Origin: Leptoclinus maculatus
Taxonomy: Eukaryota; Chordata; Actinopteri; Perciformes; Stichaeidae
Assembly (NCBI GenBank): GCA_032191485.1
Contig: JAVDOI010000010.1
Coordinates: forward strand, 6,999,318 to 7,063,317
Reading direction: 5' to 3'
Length of the DNA: 64,000 nucleotides
The notes beneath the pieces are model-generated. The model had not been told where the DNA came from. It worked only from the letters and a program-made list of their open reading frames with translations, and did no database searches. The position numbers were made by a program, and so were the translations under genes. Each line of letters opens with the position of its first letter. The first letter of the stretch is position 1. This document shows, one piece after another, positions 44,401 to 57,990 of this stretch.

Positions 44401-47400
44401 TACTTTGACAATACACTGAAATGCATATAATCTACATGCTAACTAGTCCTTTAAAGACTTCTCCACTGCTGAATGTGGTTTGGGAACACTTTCATGTCTG
44501 GGTTTTAAAAATTAAATGTGAGGCCTCTCTTAGAATCTCAGAAAGCGTTTTTCAATTTGATGAGGGATAAGGCGATGACTGGGCTCCCTTTTCAAAGGGG
44601 GAGACCCAGAGTTCAATAAGACTTCAGTCTCATTGCCTTTGCCTCCAAGTTGAAGATCTAAATGCTGGCATCTTTTAAAGAAAGAACCCACCACGTTAGG
44701 TGACAGATGGCAGGTTGTTATGCTGAAATACCAGTTGCTATGGTCCCCCTTTCCTCCGCAGCTTCACTTGCCATATAGCTAAGCATCCTCTCTGCTGGTG
44801 TACTGACTTGGAATAAGCTGACTTGAAACTACTCAGGTTGTTGTTGACAAACATGAGCCTAGATGAGTCTCCTAATCTCCCGCTCCTTTATCCGCTCTTT
44901 ATTGCCGTATAAACAGGCCTGAATACGCTAAAAAAAACTAAACCTCTGTTTTCAGCCTTCTCTTATCTCACGCGGGGTTTAATCTAATGCCCTCTACCCT
45001 TTTTACATCTCTGTCTTCGCTAAATACGACCATATTTTTGATTCAGCGGGTCGCCATGGCGACCAGTTATTTCCCATCCTTGAGACCCCCCCCCCCCCCC
45101 TTCAGCTTCTCTTCTCCATTGATACTGCTACCTCCCCCTTCCCCTTCTTTTTTTTTTTTTGTCCAAATAAAACAAAGCTCCGAGTGAATGCGCTCTGAGG
45201 TAGGTAAATGTATTCAGTGACATCAGCCAGGACGAGTCTATTCTGCCGGATTCCTGTACCACTTGTTTCCAGCCTTGTCTGGGGGCCGGACACTCTGTTG
45301 GGCCCATTGTCCCACGTGTATTCCACACAGGCCCGCAATTAATGGAGGCCTTGTCTAAGGCTTCTGGAGCAGAAACTGCTGTTGGGGAGGGGGACAAAAG
45401 GCAGGCAGAGCCGGGGGGCTGGGAGTTGCTATGGGAGGGCCCCCCTTCCCCCTTTAAGGGGGAATTCAAAGGGAGAAGAAGGGACGGAGAGCGAGCGGAG
45501 CGCTGGATGAGATGTTTAAGTGATCCCCTCTGTCTGTGCCCTCCCCTCCTGCCCTGAGATGTTTTCATACCAGCAGTTGAAAGGAAAACCTTCGCAGTAT
45601 TTGATGATGAGGATGGTCATTTCACTGCCCACATCGCGGTGGTGGCTCCGTGGAGGAGAAAGCATGCCGGGGGGCCACAGCCTTCAGACCAGGTGAACAT
45701 TGACAGGAGGGTGGCAACTGTGTAGAGACTGCAAAGAGGTTTATCCAATGCACTCTTTTTAAAAATATTTTACCTCGCAATCTGTGAAATTTGTCTCCAC
45801 TACATGAGAAGTAATTCCCACGTTTAAAGTCATTTTATCCACAATAAAATGACTTTATACTAATGACATGAGAAAACTGCTCAAGCTCTGTTTGCGGACG
45901 ATTCAGCTATCCTGTTGTCTCATAGGGATAATACAAAAATACATAATTTATAGGTATTAAAAATGACAACATAATATGAGTTGATTAGTTAAATAGAATA
46001 AGGACTTGGCTGTCTGAGAATAGGCTTCTTTCTTCTGAGTCTGTCTTGTTTGGATCAAAGTCTAAGGAAGGACTCTGACCTGGTTATTCAGATTAAAACC
46101 AAAAAGGATTTATATCTTTAGGCTCCTGTTTTCCTGAACTTGTGGCTATCACTCACATGCTAGGCCTTGATATCTTCCTCACCCTTCCTTGGCTCCCTGG
46201 AGCCTCCCACCCCAGGGTTCCCACACTGATACACATCAGGTCTGCGCTATAAACTTCATGTCAACATCACCATCGGCACAATAAAAGGGTTGTTTGTGGC
46301 GGAGCAGCAGGCTCACTGAAAACAGGACTGATAGGATGTGATTTATTGTTGTGTGGCCTCTTCTCCAGAAACCCTCTCATCTGCTGTGAGCAGGACCTCG
46401 GGCTATTTCAAAGGAGCATCTTGTTAAAACATCCAGTTAGGAGATTAACTTTACGACAGCATCACATTTCTCATTACATTTTGGCTCCTCTTTTCCTGCT
46501 AAAATCTTTACTTTGTTCATTCAATAAGCTATTTTCTTTTGTGTCTTGTGAGTTTAACCTAAAAAACAACAAGTCTGTCTTCATGTTCTATTGCAAATGA
46601 GAGCAACCGTCCTCGTATCCTGAATGAGTTATTTTAGCAAAGAAAACATCAACACTGATGGCCATTTATCTTTTGATTTATAACACATAAAACCCATTTC
46701 AACTCCCACTTGACTTGATTTCATTTAACTTCATTTGATATTGACTCAGGTAAAGAAGCCAGTGGTGCTTGAAGTTGTCACTCTCGCACACAGAGAAGAA
46801 ACTGTGGATGCAAACACTGACCTGGCTTTTGGGGTCATTTCACTTCTGAGGATTTAGGCGCTTTAAGGAGAGCGTTTGAAGTCTATCAGGGGGGATAGAG
46901 GCATCTGATGGTAAACCTGGTGAGACAGAGATGTCTGTCAATAAAAGTATCTGCGAACATGCAGCACATGTTCTGTTTTTACATTCAATTCTCCCACTAC
47001 TACAGCTAATAATTATAGTGGATTTTATTCTTTACAAAGAAAAACAATGAGCTTCAAATCAGAATAAAACATTTTAAATTAGCAAGATAAAAGATTTAAA
47101 CAAGGAAAAGACTTGTTCCATAACCGTTATCTATAAAATCAGGGTAAAAAAACTGCATTAGCATAATTTGTTTTGTAAAATTCCACTATATTGCGAATGA
47201 ACAGAAAGCAGCCTCAACTTTTTTTTCTTCTATCTCAACAAATTCAGTGTTTTTAAAAAAAAAAATTTGAATGTTGATGAAAAAAACCCCATAAAAAGCA
47301 TTTTCTATACATACATTTATTAGCCATTAAAATGGGTTTATTAATGACTTTACTTCGACAAAAGAGAAGGAATCTACATGAAAATGAAAAATAAAGGTTT

Positions 47401-48960
47401 TATGTGCAAAGAAAATGGGCTCTTGAAAATATCTGCTAGGATTTTGTACACATAACCTTCATATAGTACAATACAAAGCTCATAAATGTATGTTTGACAG
47501 ATCTGGAGGCTGTTTTTGTAAAGTAACCAGTGATGAAAAAAAGAGCAATTAAAGTATAAAATCAGAGTTGAAATGGCGCCATCTAAAAATAAATAGATAA
47601 TAATAGTTTTATATTAGATACACAGACAATATAATTTAGGCCCTAATTCTGAACTCTATCCCAGAGAATATGCACTGTAGATTTATCTTTGTATCATAAT
47701 CAATATGTCCTTTAAGTTTGAATTAAAGCAGTGACAGTATTGATATAAAAACATAACAAATTGAACTGCTTTTATAAAAGTTAATGAGCAATTCAGTCAT
47801 TTATGGACAAAAGAATAAACTTTACAAGCAAACGACAATTCAGGTTTTGATTTTTTTTACAAAACAAATTTGGTCGTCTAAAAAATGTTTGGAAGTAAAC
47901 TCCGATATAATATATCACTAACTTAATTATTGTTATAAGTCTTCAGATGGTTTGAAGTATATATCTTTATCTTTCCTGCCCTTAACCTGTGATAAGAGAC
48001 CGGAGGTGTCAGAGTTCACGGCAGCGAGAGGACAGATGAGTGTGTCAGAGATTTTCTACTTCACTGGACATCAGGCCTGGAGTGTGTCAGAGGATGAGGT
48101 CTTCACCTCAAAGTCTGAAGCACTCAATGACCCCCGAAAAAGTGTGTGTGTGTTAGACATACACACGGATAAAGAACCTGTACAATTGGAAGTGAATAAG
48201 TACTCTGGAAAGTTTTAAAAAAATAACAAAATATGTCCTGTTGCAGAAGCTGCATAACTGAACTTTCAGGCTGTTGAACCACATCATTTAATTGTTAATT
48301 AACCTCCATATCAATCAAAGTTAGTTTTACTTTTAGGATGTGTGGTTGGCACCTTATTAAAAAATTCAGTTAACTCTCATGAACTGTGACAGAAAACACC
48401 AATGGAACAGCTTCTGTCTTTGTTTATTTGAAAAAAAAATATGCCAACTGATGAATATTTTTGAGTAAAAAATGTAAAACTTGTTTAACTTATGGTTATT
48501 AGGTAACCAATAATTTACTCAATAAATAATGATCTTGTCCATCACAAGGTACAATAGCCCAAAGTGACCTGTCAAAGCAATGCAATCGGAAATATATGAA
48601 GCTAAAACCAAAAATGTATAAATCAATTCAAACAAGTAATGCATTAGCAAATGTATTATTATAACGGGTTAAACCACCAAATCGACTAATGTATTTAACA
48701 TTAATTATAGTTTAATCTGTTGATGCAGCTGCTGAGCGACGTTTTATTTTTTTATTCAAGCAAAACAGTTGTGCAAACACGCATATTTGTTTCAGCTAAG
48801 GCGTCATGGTCAGATTAAATAAATCCACTTTGCTATCATTTCTACAACACTAACACGAGGCAGTAAACCCATTTTTGAGGAAACACACCTGACTCGCTGC
48901 AGGAGAAGCAGTTTTCCTCATAAACCTCCTTAAACAGAGTAACTCTTTGTAAAACAGTCT
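41480..48960. other. Gene-poor interval upstream of hes1
   Basis: I find no exon chain with good splice sites, and the longest ORFs lack recognisable protein features. GC-rich islands (about 41700-41990, 42600-43200, 43580-43960, 45040-45720) alternate with AT-rich DNA and poly-C/poly-T runs (45088-45100, 45150-45160). Such a layout upstream of a developmental regulator suggests long-range enhancers, but without an alignment this is inference. Confidence 0.45.
42544..42571. repeat. Perfect 12-bp inverted repeat, 4-base spacer
   Basis: CTGCGAGCAGAT, GTCA, ATCTGCTCGCAG: both arms are exact reverse complements. It could be a dimeric factor site or a hairpin in RNA. Confidence 0.9.
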
Positions 48961-48989
48961 CTCAGCATCCTGACAGGTAGCCAATGGGA

Positions 48990-49318
48990 GCGCCTTGTCG
49001 CACGAGCCTGCCGCCTCCCCGGCACCGTGTCCCGCGCGCCCATTGGACGGAATGATGAAACCCGGGGAACTCTCACACGAGCCGCTCGCGTGCAGGCTCG
49101 CGGGCTCTATAAATAAACCCCATGCGCTGGAAAGAGGAGCGGACTGGATGTCAGTTTGGCGAGGAGACAGAAGTCACTTGTGACATTTGTCATCAGTAAA
49201 CTGCTCTGTGGTGCGCCACGAGAAAGCGGGACGCACTGCACGAGACTGACTTTTTATTGCTGCGCATCATTCTGTTAATGATAAAATATTTTTTTAGACA
49301 AGTTTCGTAAACCTGAAG
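48990..49318 (+). promoter_or_regulatory. hes1 core promoter with N-boxes and TATA box
   Basis: TATAAATA lies at 49108-49115. Two CACGAG N-box motifs (49001-49006, 49076-49081) could be autoregulatory Hes sites. CCAAT-type motifs occur as CCAATGGG (48981) and CCATTGG (49040). The stretch CTCACACGAGCCGCTCGCGT (49072-49091) closely resembles the mammalian Hes1 promoter as I remember it, where N-boxes mediate self-repression and a neighbouring RBPJ pair mediates Notch input. The RBPJ sites look degenerate here (GGGGAA). Confidence 0.75.
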
Positions 49319-50587
49319 ATGCCAGCCGGTACTTTAGAGAGAACCTCTCCCAGCGCCGTGGCTGCCACACCGGCAAGTGGGGAGTCCACTCCCGAAAAAC
49401 CCCGGAGTCTGTCAGAGAACAGAAAGGTAGGCTATGAGAACAGTTTGTTTTGTAAACATGCTTCTGTTTCACATCTATCGTTTTATTTTGAAACTGTCAT
49501 ATGAACTGTTTTTCTTTTCTAATTCAAGTCCTCCAAACCAATCATGGAAAAGCGGAGACGTGCGCGCATCAATGAGAGTCTGGGTCAGCTGAAGACTCTC
49601 ATCCTGGACGCGCTCAAGAAAGATGTAAGGATCTCCACACTAAATCTTTATTCCAAGATTAAGATGGATTGAAATTTAGGAACCGCATTCAGCATTTAAT
49701 CGTCACTTTCGTCCGTTTAGAGCTCCAGACACTCCAAACTGGAGAAGGCGGATATCCTTGAGATGACTGTGAAGCACCTCAGGAACTTGCAGCGACTTCA
49801 GATGACTGGTATGTAGCTGCCGTTTCTGGATTGATGTTGATGTGCCGTGCAGTAATTCTTGGATGTCTAACTTTAGATGGTAAACATGTTAGGGTCTCCA
49901 AGATTTATTGCTCACACACAGCTGGTGTGCTTGCCCTTAAGGCTTGATTTCACAAAGCCGCAACTGAGTGAATACAATATTGTTTTCATTATTCAAGTGA
50001 GCCAATTTGCCAATTATTTAATGATATTATTTTTATTCGTAAGATCTTAATTTATTTATATTCCTTTTACAGTATAGAACACAATCTATCTATTTGTGTA
50101 TTAATTTGTATATATTTGTATTTCGTCTCCAGCTGCTGTGAACACAGACCCATCCGTCCTGGGTAAATACAGAGCCGGGTTCGGCGAGTGTGTAGGAGAG
50201 GTCACCCGTTTCCTCTCTACATGTGAAGGGGTGAACACAGATGTGAGGACTCGTCTCCTCGGCCACCTGGCATCCTGCGTGACCCAAATCAACACCGTGA
50301 ACTTCTACACACCTCACCCGGTTGCCCTGAGCCTCGGACAGACAGGTACACAGATCCCAGCGGCCTCCGCTCCACCGATGCTGTCCAAAAGTGGCTCATC
50401 AATGCACGCTTCCCCAGAAGCGATAAAGCTGTACGGTGGCTTCCAGGTGGTGCCAACACCGGATGGACAGTTCGCTTTTCTTGTTCCCAGCGCAGCTCTT
50501 ATGCCTCTCGGAGCACAAAACAGTCATCACATGTCACCTGTTGCACCTCGGGTCACCTTAGACTCAGATGTGTGGAGACCGTGGTAG
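49319..50587 (+). CDS. hes1: bHLH-Orange transcriptional repressor Hes1/Her6
   Basis: Four coding exons (49319-49426, 49529-49624, 49721-49808, 50133-50587) give 248 residues. Basic region and HLH start at exon 2 ([20 protein letters not shown]), with the family proline in the basic domain. The Orange domain follows in exon 4 ([24 protein letters not shown]), and the protein ends in WRPW, the Groucho/TLE-binding tetrapeptide. Hes proteins are nuclear, bind N/E-boxes and act downstream of Notch. Vertebrate HES1 is about 270-280 residues; this one is shorter in the Ser/Pro/Thr-rich part after Orange. Hes1/her6 is preferred to hes4/her9 because of the 3q29-like neighbours and promoter; the bHLH alone does not decide. 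Confidence 0.93.
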
Positions 50588-50836
50588 GATTTCAGCTCAA
50601 CTGATTTTTTTGAGGAAAAGGACTATCACACACTAAAACGTATTTTTTGTACATTTTGTAAATGTTTTGAAAACCTACTTGAGAGGGATGTTTACACACA
50701 CATTTGTGTTTTTTATATGGACAATAGGAGATATTCCTGGCCTCTTGCTTGCTGTGATTTCCCCTGTTTTTGATACGACACATTTGCCCCAGCAGGTCAG
50801 GAACATTTTTGAAAAGCACTGTATTTTTTTGAGATG

Positions 50837-50842
50837 AATAAA
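50837..50842 (+). terminator. Poly(A) signal of hes1
   Basis: AATAAA is found 250 bases after the TAG stop, in a short AT-rich 3' UTR, in keeping with unstable Hes mRNAs. Confidence 0.8.
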
Positions 50843-53599
50843 AATATTTCTATGATACAATACTTGCTGCTATGGTGTCTTTGTTATCTCTCCTCCCTCA
50901 AAACCCCCCCCCCATCAGGTTGTCATGCTGATGTCTACTCATTTAGAGGCAGATGAGCCATGTGCTACTTTTGAAAAATGCTATAAAGGTTACACTTTGA
51001 CTTTATCTCAACCTGTATAAATCTTTTCAATTACCATCCCGTGTACAGCAGCCATTCAATTATAGCCCCCCCTCCTGGGTGCCTTGTCCACACCTGACCG
51101 TCCCCTTTGCAGTGACAGTGACACCTGCTTTCTGGCTGAAAGTAAATACCTCTCTAATGAGGTAAGGAAACTGAGAGGAAACGAGAGGCGTGCTTTCAGC
51201 GCTGGGAGGAGGGTGGGGCAGGGTCTGTTGCATGCAGGTCTGTCTGAGCTCCTGCCAGATTGGAAATCCCGCTGAAATAGATTAGGGCATGATCGTAAAG
51301 CTAATGACGGGGCTAAATGAAGACCAGACTAAATAAATTCCCGGGATTACTCGGGGATTAAGTGTATGTTGTTACTTTTTGAGGTGTCTTCCCTGCATTA
51401 TCTGCCACCAGAAGAGCAATAACTGATATTTATAGAACGATTCAACCTTTTGATAAAAGCCGACAAGGAATTTGATTTGATGTTAAATGTGTGTTGCGTG
51501 CACGCTAGTTTATCAGCAGCAGACCTGCAGAGCCCGTCCAATCATTGCCCATTTAGTGGACAGTTGAAGAGCTGACAGTCCCAGCGTGTGTCCTGAGCGT
51601 GGTGCTCACACAGCGGGCCACAAGCAGAGCGTGACCAGAGGTCACAGGTGCCCCTCATTCACACTCCAAAGACGACGCAGCTCCATCAGCATGTTGTCCT
51701 GAATCTCGCAAACCCATCAACAGACCTGGCAGCCCATCACCAGAAGACAGGGCCTCCCTTTGACAGCATCAAAAGGTGGCACCTCCAGAGGCAAACACGC
51801 ACACAATCCATGACCATTGGGGTTGTTCCTGATTTAATATTCTGGGAATTTAAGGGTCATAACAGAAATAAATTCATGAGTAACCACTTTGTTTCTCAGT
51901 CGTTCTTGTTTCTCAAAGAGCTGAGAAACGGGTGCACACTATTCTTCACTCATGAGTAAATGTTAATATGTGGCTAGGAGCAAATACAAAAAATAATTTA
52001 GAATTCTGCATTTCAACACAAGGAGCCATGTAAATGTGAAACAAATCATCAATCGGGCACTCAAACAGTTGTTAAAACTCCTCACTTTGTGCAAATGATA
52101 CAGTCAATTAAGTTTACATCTTTGTTTTGGCACAGTTGAGAGAAGACTGGCAGTAAGGAGCTCTAAAAGACAAAAATAAGAGCTCCCCCTCCTATCAGAG
52201 TATCCTTTGAGAAGACCCTGAACACAAAAACAAAGACGGGCCCCTCAGTGGCTCAATGGCTCCTCTCTTTGTGAGCCTCTCCATCTTCATAAAGGGCCTT
52301 CCCCTTGTTTATCCAGGAAGAGGTTTAATGGCTGTGAGGGGGGAGAGGACCATGCTGTCACTTTCACCGTGCTAAAGAAGGCTTATTGTTGCCCGCTCTC
52401 AAAGGTCCTGGTCTTAAAGGCTTTTTGAGAACTCGTCGGGCCAGGCTGCTCAGATAAGAGGAGCAGTGAAGTGCTGACAGGTCGCTCCTATCCATACCTA
52501 TATATGATGCCGAACCTGGAGTGGTTTTGATGGAGGAGCTTCAATAGATGACATGCCACTCTTGAAGAAATGTGCGCTGTTTACTGGTGTTGGTCCCCTC
52601 CTTCCATCCTTTGTCTAGTTGATTCTTATCCCCTCTCTCCCTGCCCCCCCCCCCTCTAATCAAAATTTTTCCCAAAACGTTGTAACGCGGGGACTAGTTA
52701 ATGTGAAGCAGGGTTCGCTGTGCTCCATGATTGATGTCCTCCCCTCACAAACAAAGTGACAACAGTGACAGGATCCCTGCTTGTAGAGACGGTCTCCCCC
52801 TGACACTCACCGGAAACCCTCACTGCCTCCGCCTCTGTGGGTGAATTGGGGAAGTATTGTTCTTAGGGTTGTTATGGTGTTTGATGGGGGTCGAAGTATT
52901 CAGCGTTGGTTCACATCAATGCTAATGAATAGATTATGCAGTCGATATAAATAGTGAATGAACAATGCTCTTTGTCCCTTCACTCCAATTCATCCCTTTT
53001 TGATTTAGCTGGTTGTTTTTGAAAATCTCAACAACATACCGGTGGAAGTGGAGCTTCCGGGGGGGGAATTTAGTATCAGCGTGACACAATAGGTGGAACA
53101 TTTATCACTTTGGACCCACACAGAGTGATAATGGTGTGACTATTAAAACCAAGTAACTCTGCATCACAACAAGTCATTACATCTTCAAAGGAGATGTTGT
53201 GTTGAATGTCGGGGGTGAGGGCGTGGAGGTCTTGTTTTCTTCGCCGATGAAGAAGACCGTGAAGATGCATTTTCACTGCAGGTGTCCGTGAAGTGAGAGC
53301 TTCCCATAATACAAATGCTCCAATTTCAGCCTTAACTTTTGGGGCCTGGCTACACCGACAAACAATGTGTGAGGCATGAGCCAACATGACAGAGTTTATA
53401 AGAAATAAAGGGAAGCCGACAAATCAAAAAGGCGGCGTGTATTATTGGATGTATTATTGGAGGAATGATTTCATAAATCCTGTCTGATCTGGATGAATAA
53501 GAGATGAAATTATTTATTTGATTTGATTGTTGATAAGTTACTAATGATTTTGTAATCTGAATGGATTAATGATAGGGGCGATAGCTTGCGCAGAGAGTT

Positions 53600-54680
53600 G
53601 TGTTTTTGTTAGGCTTAAGTTGCAGTGAGATGAGTGCTGTATTCATACGTTATGGGATGGATTTTGATCATTTTATCTTTTTTTACCATTTTAGAGAAAA
53701 GTTCATTCATGTATTTTATGGTTTGACTTTTTCTTTGAGTGTGTTTTCATATTCTGTTAGTGGAGTGTTCAAGATGTCAGCCGGGTGTCCGTTGAATATA
53801 AAGTGATTTTATAAAAAACAAACCTATATTTGTAGTAAGATATTATTTATGGTTTATGGGTGATGTTCCCAACTGAGTCTTTCATTATTGATATGATTTA
53901 TCTTTCTTTATTGCATGTGAGTCGGTTTGCATGGTATCTGACAGATATATTATTATGTTCATAGGCCTTTGTAACATGAACTGCGTTTTTTTTGTTAGTA
54001 AGATTGAAATGAGCTTTTTCTGATTTCTTTCTTCATTTGTTTAATGGAGTTAACTCTGTACAAGTTGTGTATTTTTTGTTTTTCTTCTCCAGTTTGTTTT
54101 CCTGTTTTTGTTTTCTTTCTTATTCTTGTGGAGGAGTAAGGGATGATTTCATCTCTCCATTTTGCTTTTGACGTTTTCCAAAGTAGTGTAGGTGAGGTGT
54201 TTGTTTCACAGAATGTCGACTCTTTCTTGAAATATGTGTTGAATTCTTTGTCTTGAAGTAAAAATATATTTAAGCGCCATCTGAGGGAGAGTTCAGTTTG
54301 TTAGTTTTACGTTAAAGAGTAGACTGGTTGGGGTCTGATATAGTGATTGCATGGACTTAGAAAAACAAAATTCTTGAAAATGATTGATGGACTGGTGAAG
54401 TGTTTTCATTAGTGGCTGGGTTCTGTAGCCTCCAATAATCACCATGACCTAAGTCTGTCATGCATTGTTGAATCGTTTCTGTAGAGTTCCAGTTTTTGGT
54501 GTGATGGCATGTTGTTGACGTGTCTTGTGCTGGATTGATGACTGAATTAAAGTCACTTCCGATTATGACAGTTGATGTCGAAAATAAGTTATGGAATAAT
54601 GTTAGTTCATCTGTGTTTGGACCATTTATAGCTAATGGTTATACAGTTAGATTTTGGCAGGAAATGCTCTGATTTAGGGT
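53600..54680 (-). mobile_element. Decayed L1/Tx1-type LINE fragment (endonuclease region)
   Basis: On the minus strand, broken frames resemble L1-clade ORF2 in order: GSDFN...VINPAQD of the endonuclease near 54560, a MTDLG..DYWRLQNP segment near 54440, SPSDGA and the position of LLQDKEF near 54250, then NTSPTLLW near 54190. Stops and deletions are frequent, so it is dead. The 3' boundary is uncertain. Confidence 0.7.
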
Positions 54681-57152
54681 CGGGGTTAGTTACTTTATTG
54701 TGTGTTTATAAGTTTTAACTAATAAATCATTTATCTATGCTTTATAGATCAGAACAAAGCAATTGGCAGATAAAAAAAACGTCACCACCTCAACCACTAT
54801 ACCTCTGGAAAACAGCTGCAGCATTTGGACCAAAATTCATTGATTCAGATAATGGTTTTGAGGAGCACTGGAGAGGATGGCCAGTTGTGACACTTAAACA
54901 AGTCAAGGCTTTTCTCTTCAAACCTGGAACCAAAACATGACAAGCTTTAGACCTGATGGTACTGTATTCATGATATGTTAAATCAAGGATGCTTAGCAGG
55001 GCTTTTGCTAAACCATAATTTGTCAAGAGCACTCAAGCAACATTTTAGTATGTCGTTCCATTGTGGAATTACTCTGGATTACTTCTGCTGCTGGTAGTTG
55101 GAGTGTGGGAGGTATTTTTTCAATTGTTTTGCAGCAACAAACTTCTAGGTTTGGCAGTGACCCTGCAATACAGGCTGCATGCATGCATAATAAAACATCT
55201 CTAACTGAGGGGCTGAAGACAAAACAAGTATAGGCGTATAAGAGCAGGGTTTCGCAGGGCCATAGTTCCTCATTCCTCCTCCATAATTGTAATGGGATGA
55301 TAAGGAGCTTATAGCCTCTTGTTGTCCTCCAATAAGGACGGACAAGACAAAAGCCAGCGTATCATGCAAAAGATTACCATTCTGGTAACACCTCCACGTC
55401 CACTTAACACCCACATCAGGTCAGCTGTTCTTAATTTGGTCAGCAAAACCAATTTAGCCTTCACCCAGGGGCCTGGGTGCACTGAGGGGTAAATATTGAC
55501 CCTTGTTTGTAAGCAAGGCTCCCATTTTGAGTGTGCAAAATGGCCTATTTGTGTCCTTGAGATGTTTAGGTCATCGTGTCATGGATGATCTGTATCACAA
55601 TCTCATAGGCTGAGAGAGGGAATCTAATAGACATCTGCCCTCATAATAGCAACTGGTGATGGTTATCATTTCACGGATGACTGAGCTCATTTAAGAGAAG
55701 CTGAAACCCCTCCAAAACAATGAGCATCATAATCAAAGTAGAGATAAATGTACTGTTAGCGTCTATCATTTTTGTCCTCCAGACATATGCTCTTAATACA
55801 GTATGATATCATCAATGATAATATTGATGATACACCTGATCTGAAATTAGTTTACATTTTCAGATCAAAAACTCCTGAATTCTTGCCCCAGGCATTGAGT
55901 CTGAGATGACCTCTACTCTTTGTCCCGAAGACTCTGCCCAGCCCTTGCCACCTCCCTCCTCACAGACCGGTCTAAACTCTGTGGGAAACCCCCCCAGTGC
56001 TTTGTGTTTTTTCGGACATTGTGCGTCTCACCAGATAATGTCTCCACCCCTCTGTTTCTTTCCTTTCCCATCTAAAGAGGTGCTGTATGCAGCGTGGTGT
56101 CCGGCACTAACTGCCCTCTAAGCAGGACAGAGAGATGGGATCTAACCATGGGGGTCAGTGCTGCTTTTCATCGGGCCTCAGGACGGCACTCAGACCCCGC
56201 TGCTGTGAGCTTGCAAAGGGCAATGAGAGTAATTGGCAGTGATGGATGCTGACAGGTGTTCTGGTTTTAGAAGATAACTCTATCAACCTCTAAATCTATG
56301 CTGTACCTAACAGTAGTTTAATCTTTACAAATATGTTTTGCGACAAGTCGTTTGTCAAACCCACAGAACTTTTAAATTCTACTGGCAATGGCAAATGTAT
56401 CAAAAAAGCAAAATATATCAACCACAGTTTGTGTGGTAAAATGTAACTTAAGATACAGAATATCCTGAATGCAAAATTATCATAAATTCCAGAAAAGATT
56501 TTTCTTGAAGCTTAAACCTGCATTAGTTTATTTTTGGCCACTTAGGAGCAGCACAACAAGGTGTAAATACAACATTGACATATAATCATTTTGTAAAGTT
56601 GATATGGCTAACGTGTTAGCTACGCATATCGAGCCAATCACGGAGCAACATTGGCATTCGTGTGGAATCAATGTTTCGGTTTGACCTGATAAATGTAAGT
56701 ACAGTCGTCACTCTCCCACCAACTCTTTAGAGAAATATCGCTGTAGCAGCAAAATGCTCCGATTTGTTCACTAGCTTGTTGCTGAGCTTGGCAGGTGGTG
56801 TACAGTGGGTTTGTCAGAGCCTTTCAAAAACATGTTTTTAATGAAAGCAGTGCTGTGCCTGACTGTGATACCATTACTCTTCTTTAAGCTGTTCTATATT
56901 ATCAATACAAACCCCGGCACCCTCACTGAATAAAGATATGCATTTAAAGACTTGCACATGTCTGGTTGCTCATTAGCTAACGACCCAGTGCTTTACATGT
57001 TAAATGTCCTGTTTCGACCATAGTTTTGCTCAAGTGTGGATTACCTCCAATTTCATGCCATCACTCCAAACTTTGGAAGTAAGACAGTCACCTCTTTTTG
57101 TCACGTGAATTGTGATGTCATTCAACTCGGACCGAGGACCCAATCGACCCCC

Positions 57153-57173
57153 TGGCCTTTGACCCTTATTAAC
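57153..57173 (+). promoter_or_regulatory. Candidate DR1 nuclear-receptor site with HNF1 half-site
   Basis: TGGCCTTTGACCC is a good DR1 (HNF4/COUP-TF type), and ATTAAC (GTTAAT on the other strand) follows three bases later. The pair recalls liver enhancers, and cpn2 lies 2.5 kb to the right. Chance occurrence is not excluded. Confidence 0.3.
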
Positions 57174-57689
57174 CCCGGGTTAGAGTGCTGTATTCAAGGT
57201 GAAGCCATCTGTGAGCCTTGCTGCGTCCCTCCTCCCTCACTCTTTATCGTCCCTCCCAGTGTTCAGGAGCAGTGGAGTGATCAGAGGGTCTCGATCAACT
57301 TTTGAAAACCCTAGATGACAGGATGGTTCACGTCTACAATCCTGTAAAAAATAGAAATATATATATGTGCCATGTACAATTTTAACTTACTTGTAGAATT
57401 CCATTTTATATTACTTTATACATCTCCTACAGAGGAAGATATTGTACATTTGACTGCACTACACATGTATAACAGGTTTCTTTATCGATCATGGTTTTAC
57501 GTACAAAAGCAATGTTGAGCTCATTTGATGTAATGGTATGAGTAAAACTCAACAACGGTATGTACAATAGTCAAAATTAGCTTCACCTTGGCCAACTACA
57601 ACTGCTGCATACACATTATTGCATCAGTAATAATAATAAAATCACATAATATACAATAATATATATATATCACAACAAGGACAAGAGCT

Positions 57690-57800
57690 ATTCTACTTCT
57701 ACTTTTAAGTACATTTTGATGATGGTACTTCTACACTTTTACTCGAATAACATTTTGACTTGAATTTGAGTATTTTTACATTGTAGTATGGAAACATTTA
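57690..57800. mobile_element. Teleost repeat (AAGTACATTTTGAT family)
   Basis: Contains TTTTAAGTACATTTTGATGA, CTTTTACTCGAATAACATTT and GAGTATTTTTACATTGTAGT. The inverse orientation of the same family occurs at 63822-63962. Both are partial. Confidence 0.65.
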
Positions 57801-57990
57801 GTTAAAGGAGATATATCATGCTCTTTTCCCGGTTCTTACTTGTATTTAGGGTTTCTACCAGAACATATTTACGTGCTTGAAAATTAAAAAAACACATCAT
57901 TTTTGTCTTACTGGCCTAAATATACCTGTATTCCCCCTCCGTCTGAAACACTCAGTTTTAGCACCTGTCTCTTTAAGCCTTGTTCGGGGA
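57795..57990. mobile_element. MITE end (GTTAAAGGAGATATATCATG family)
   Basis: TTAAAGGAGATATATCATGC followed by TTCTTACTTGTATTTAGGGT resembles the left end of a MITE frequent in fish genomes. The right inverted end was not found. Confidence 0.55.

Noticed and set aside
45128..45568. 146-codon minus-strand ORF upstream of hes1
   Set aside because: Low-complexity composition from poly-pyrimidine runs, no splice context and no recognisable motif.
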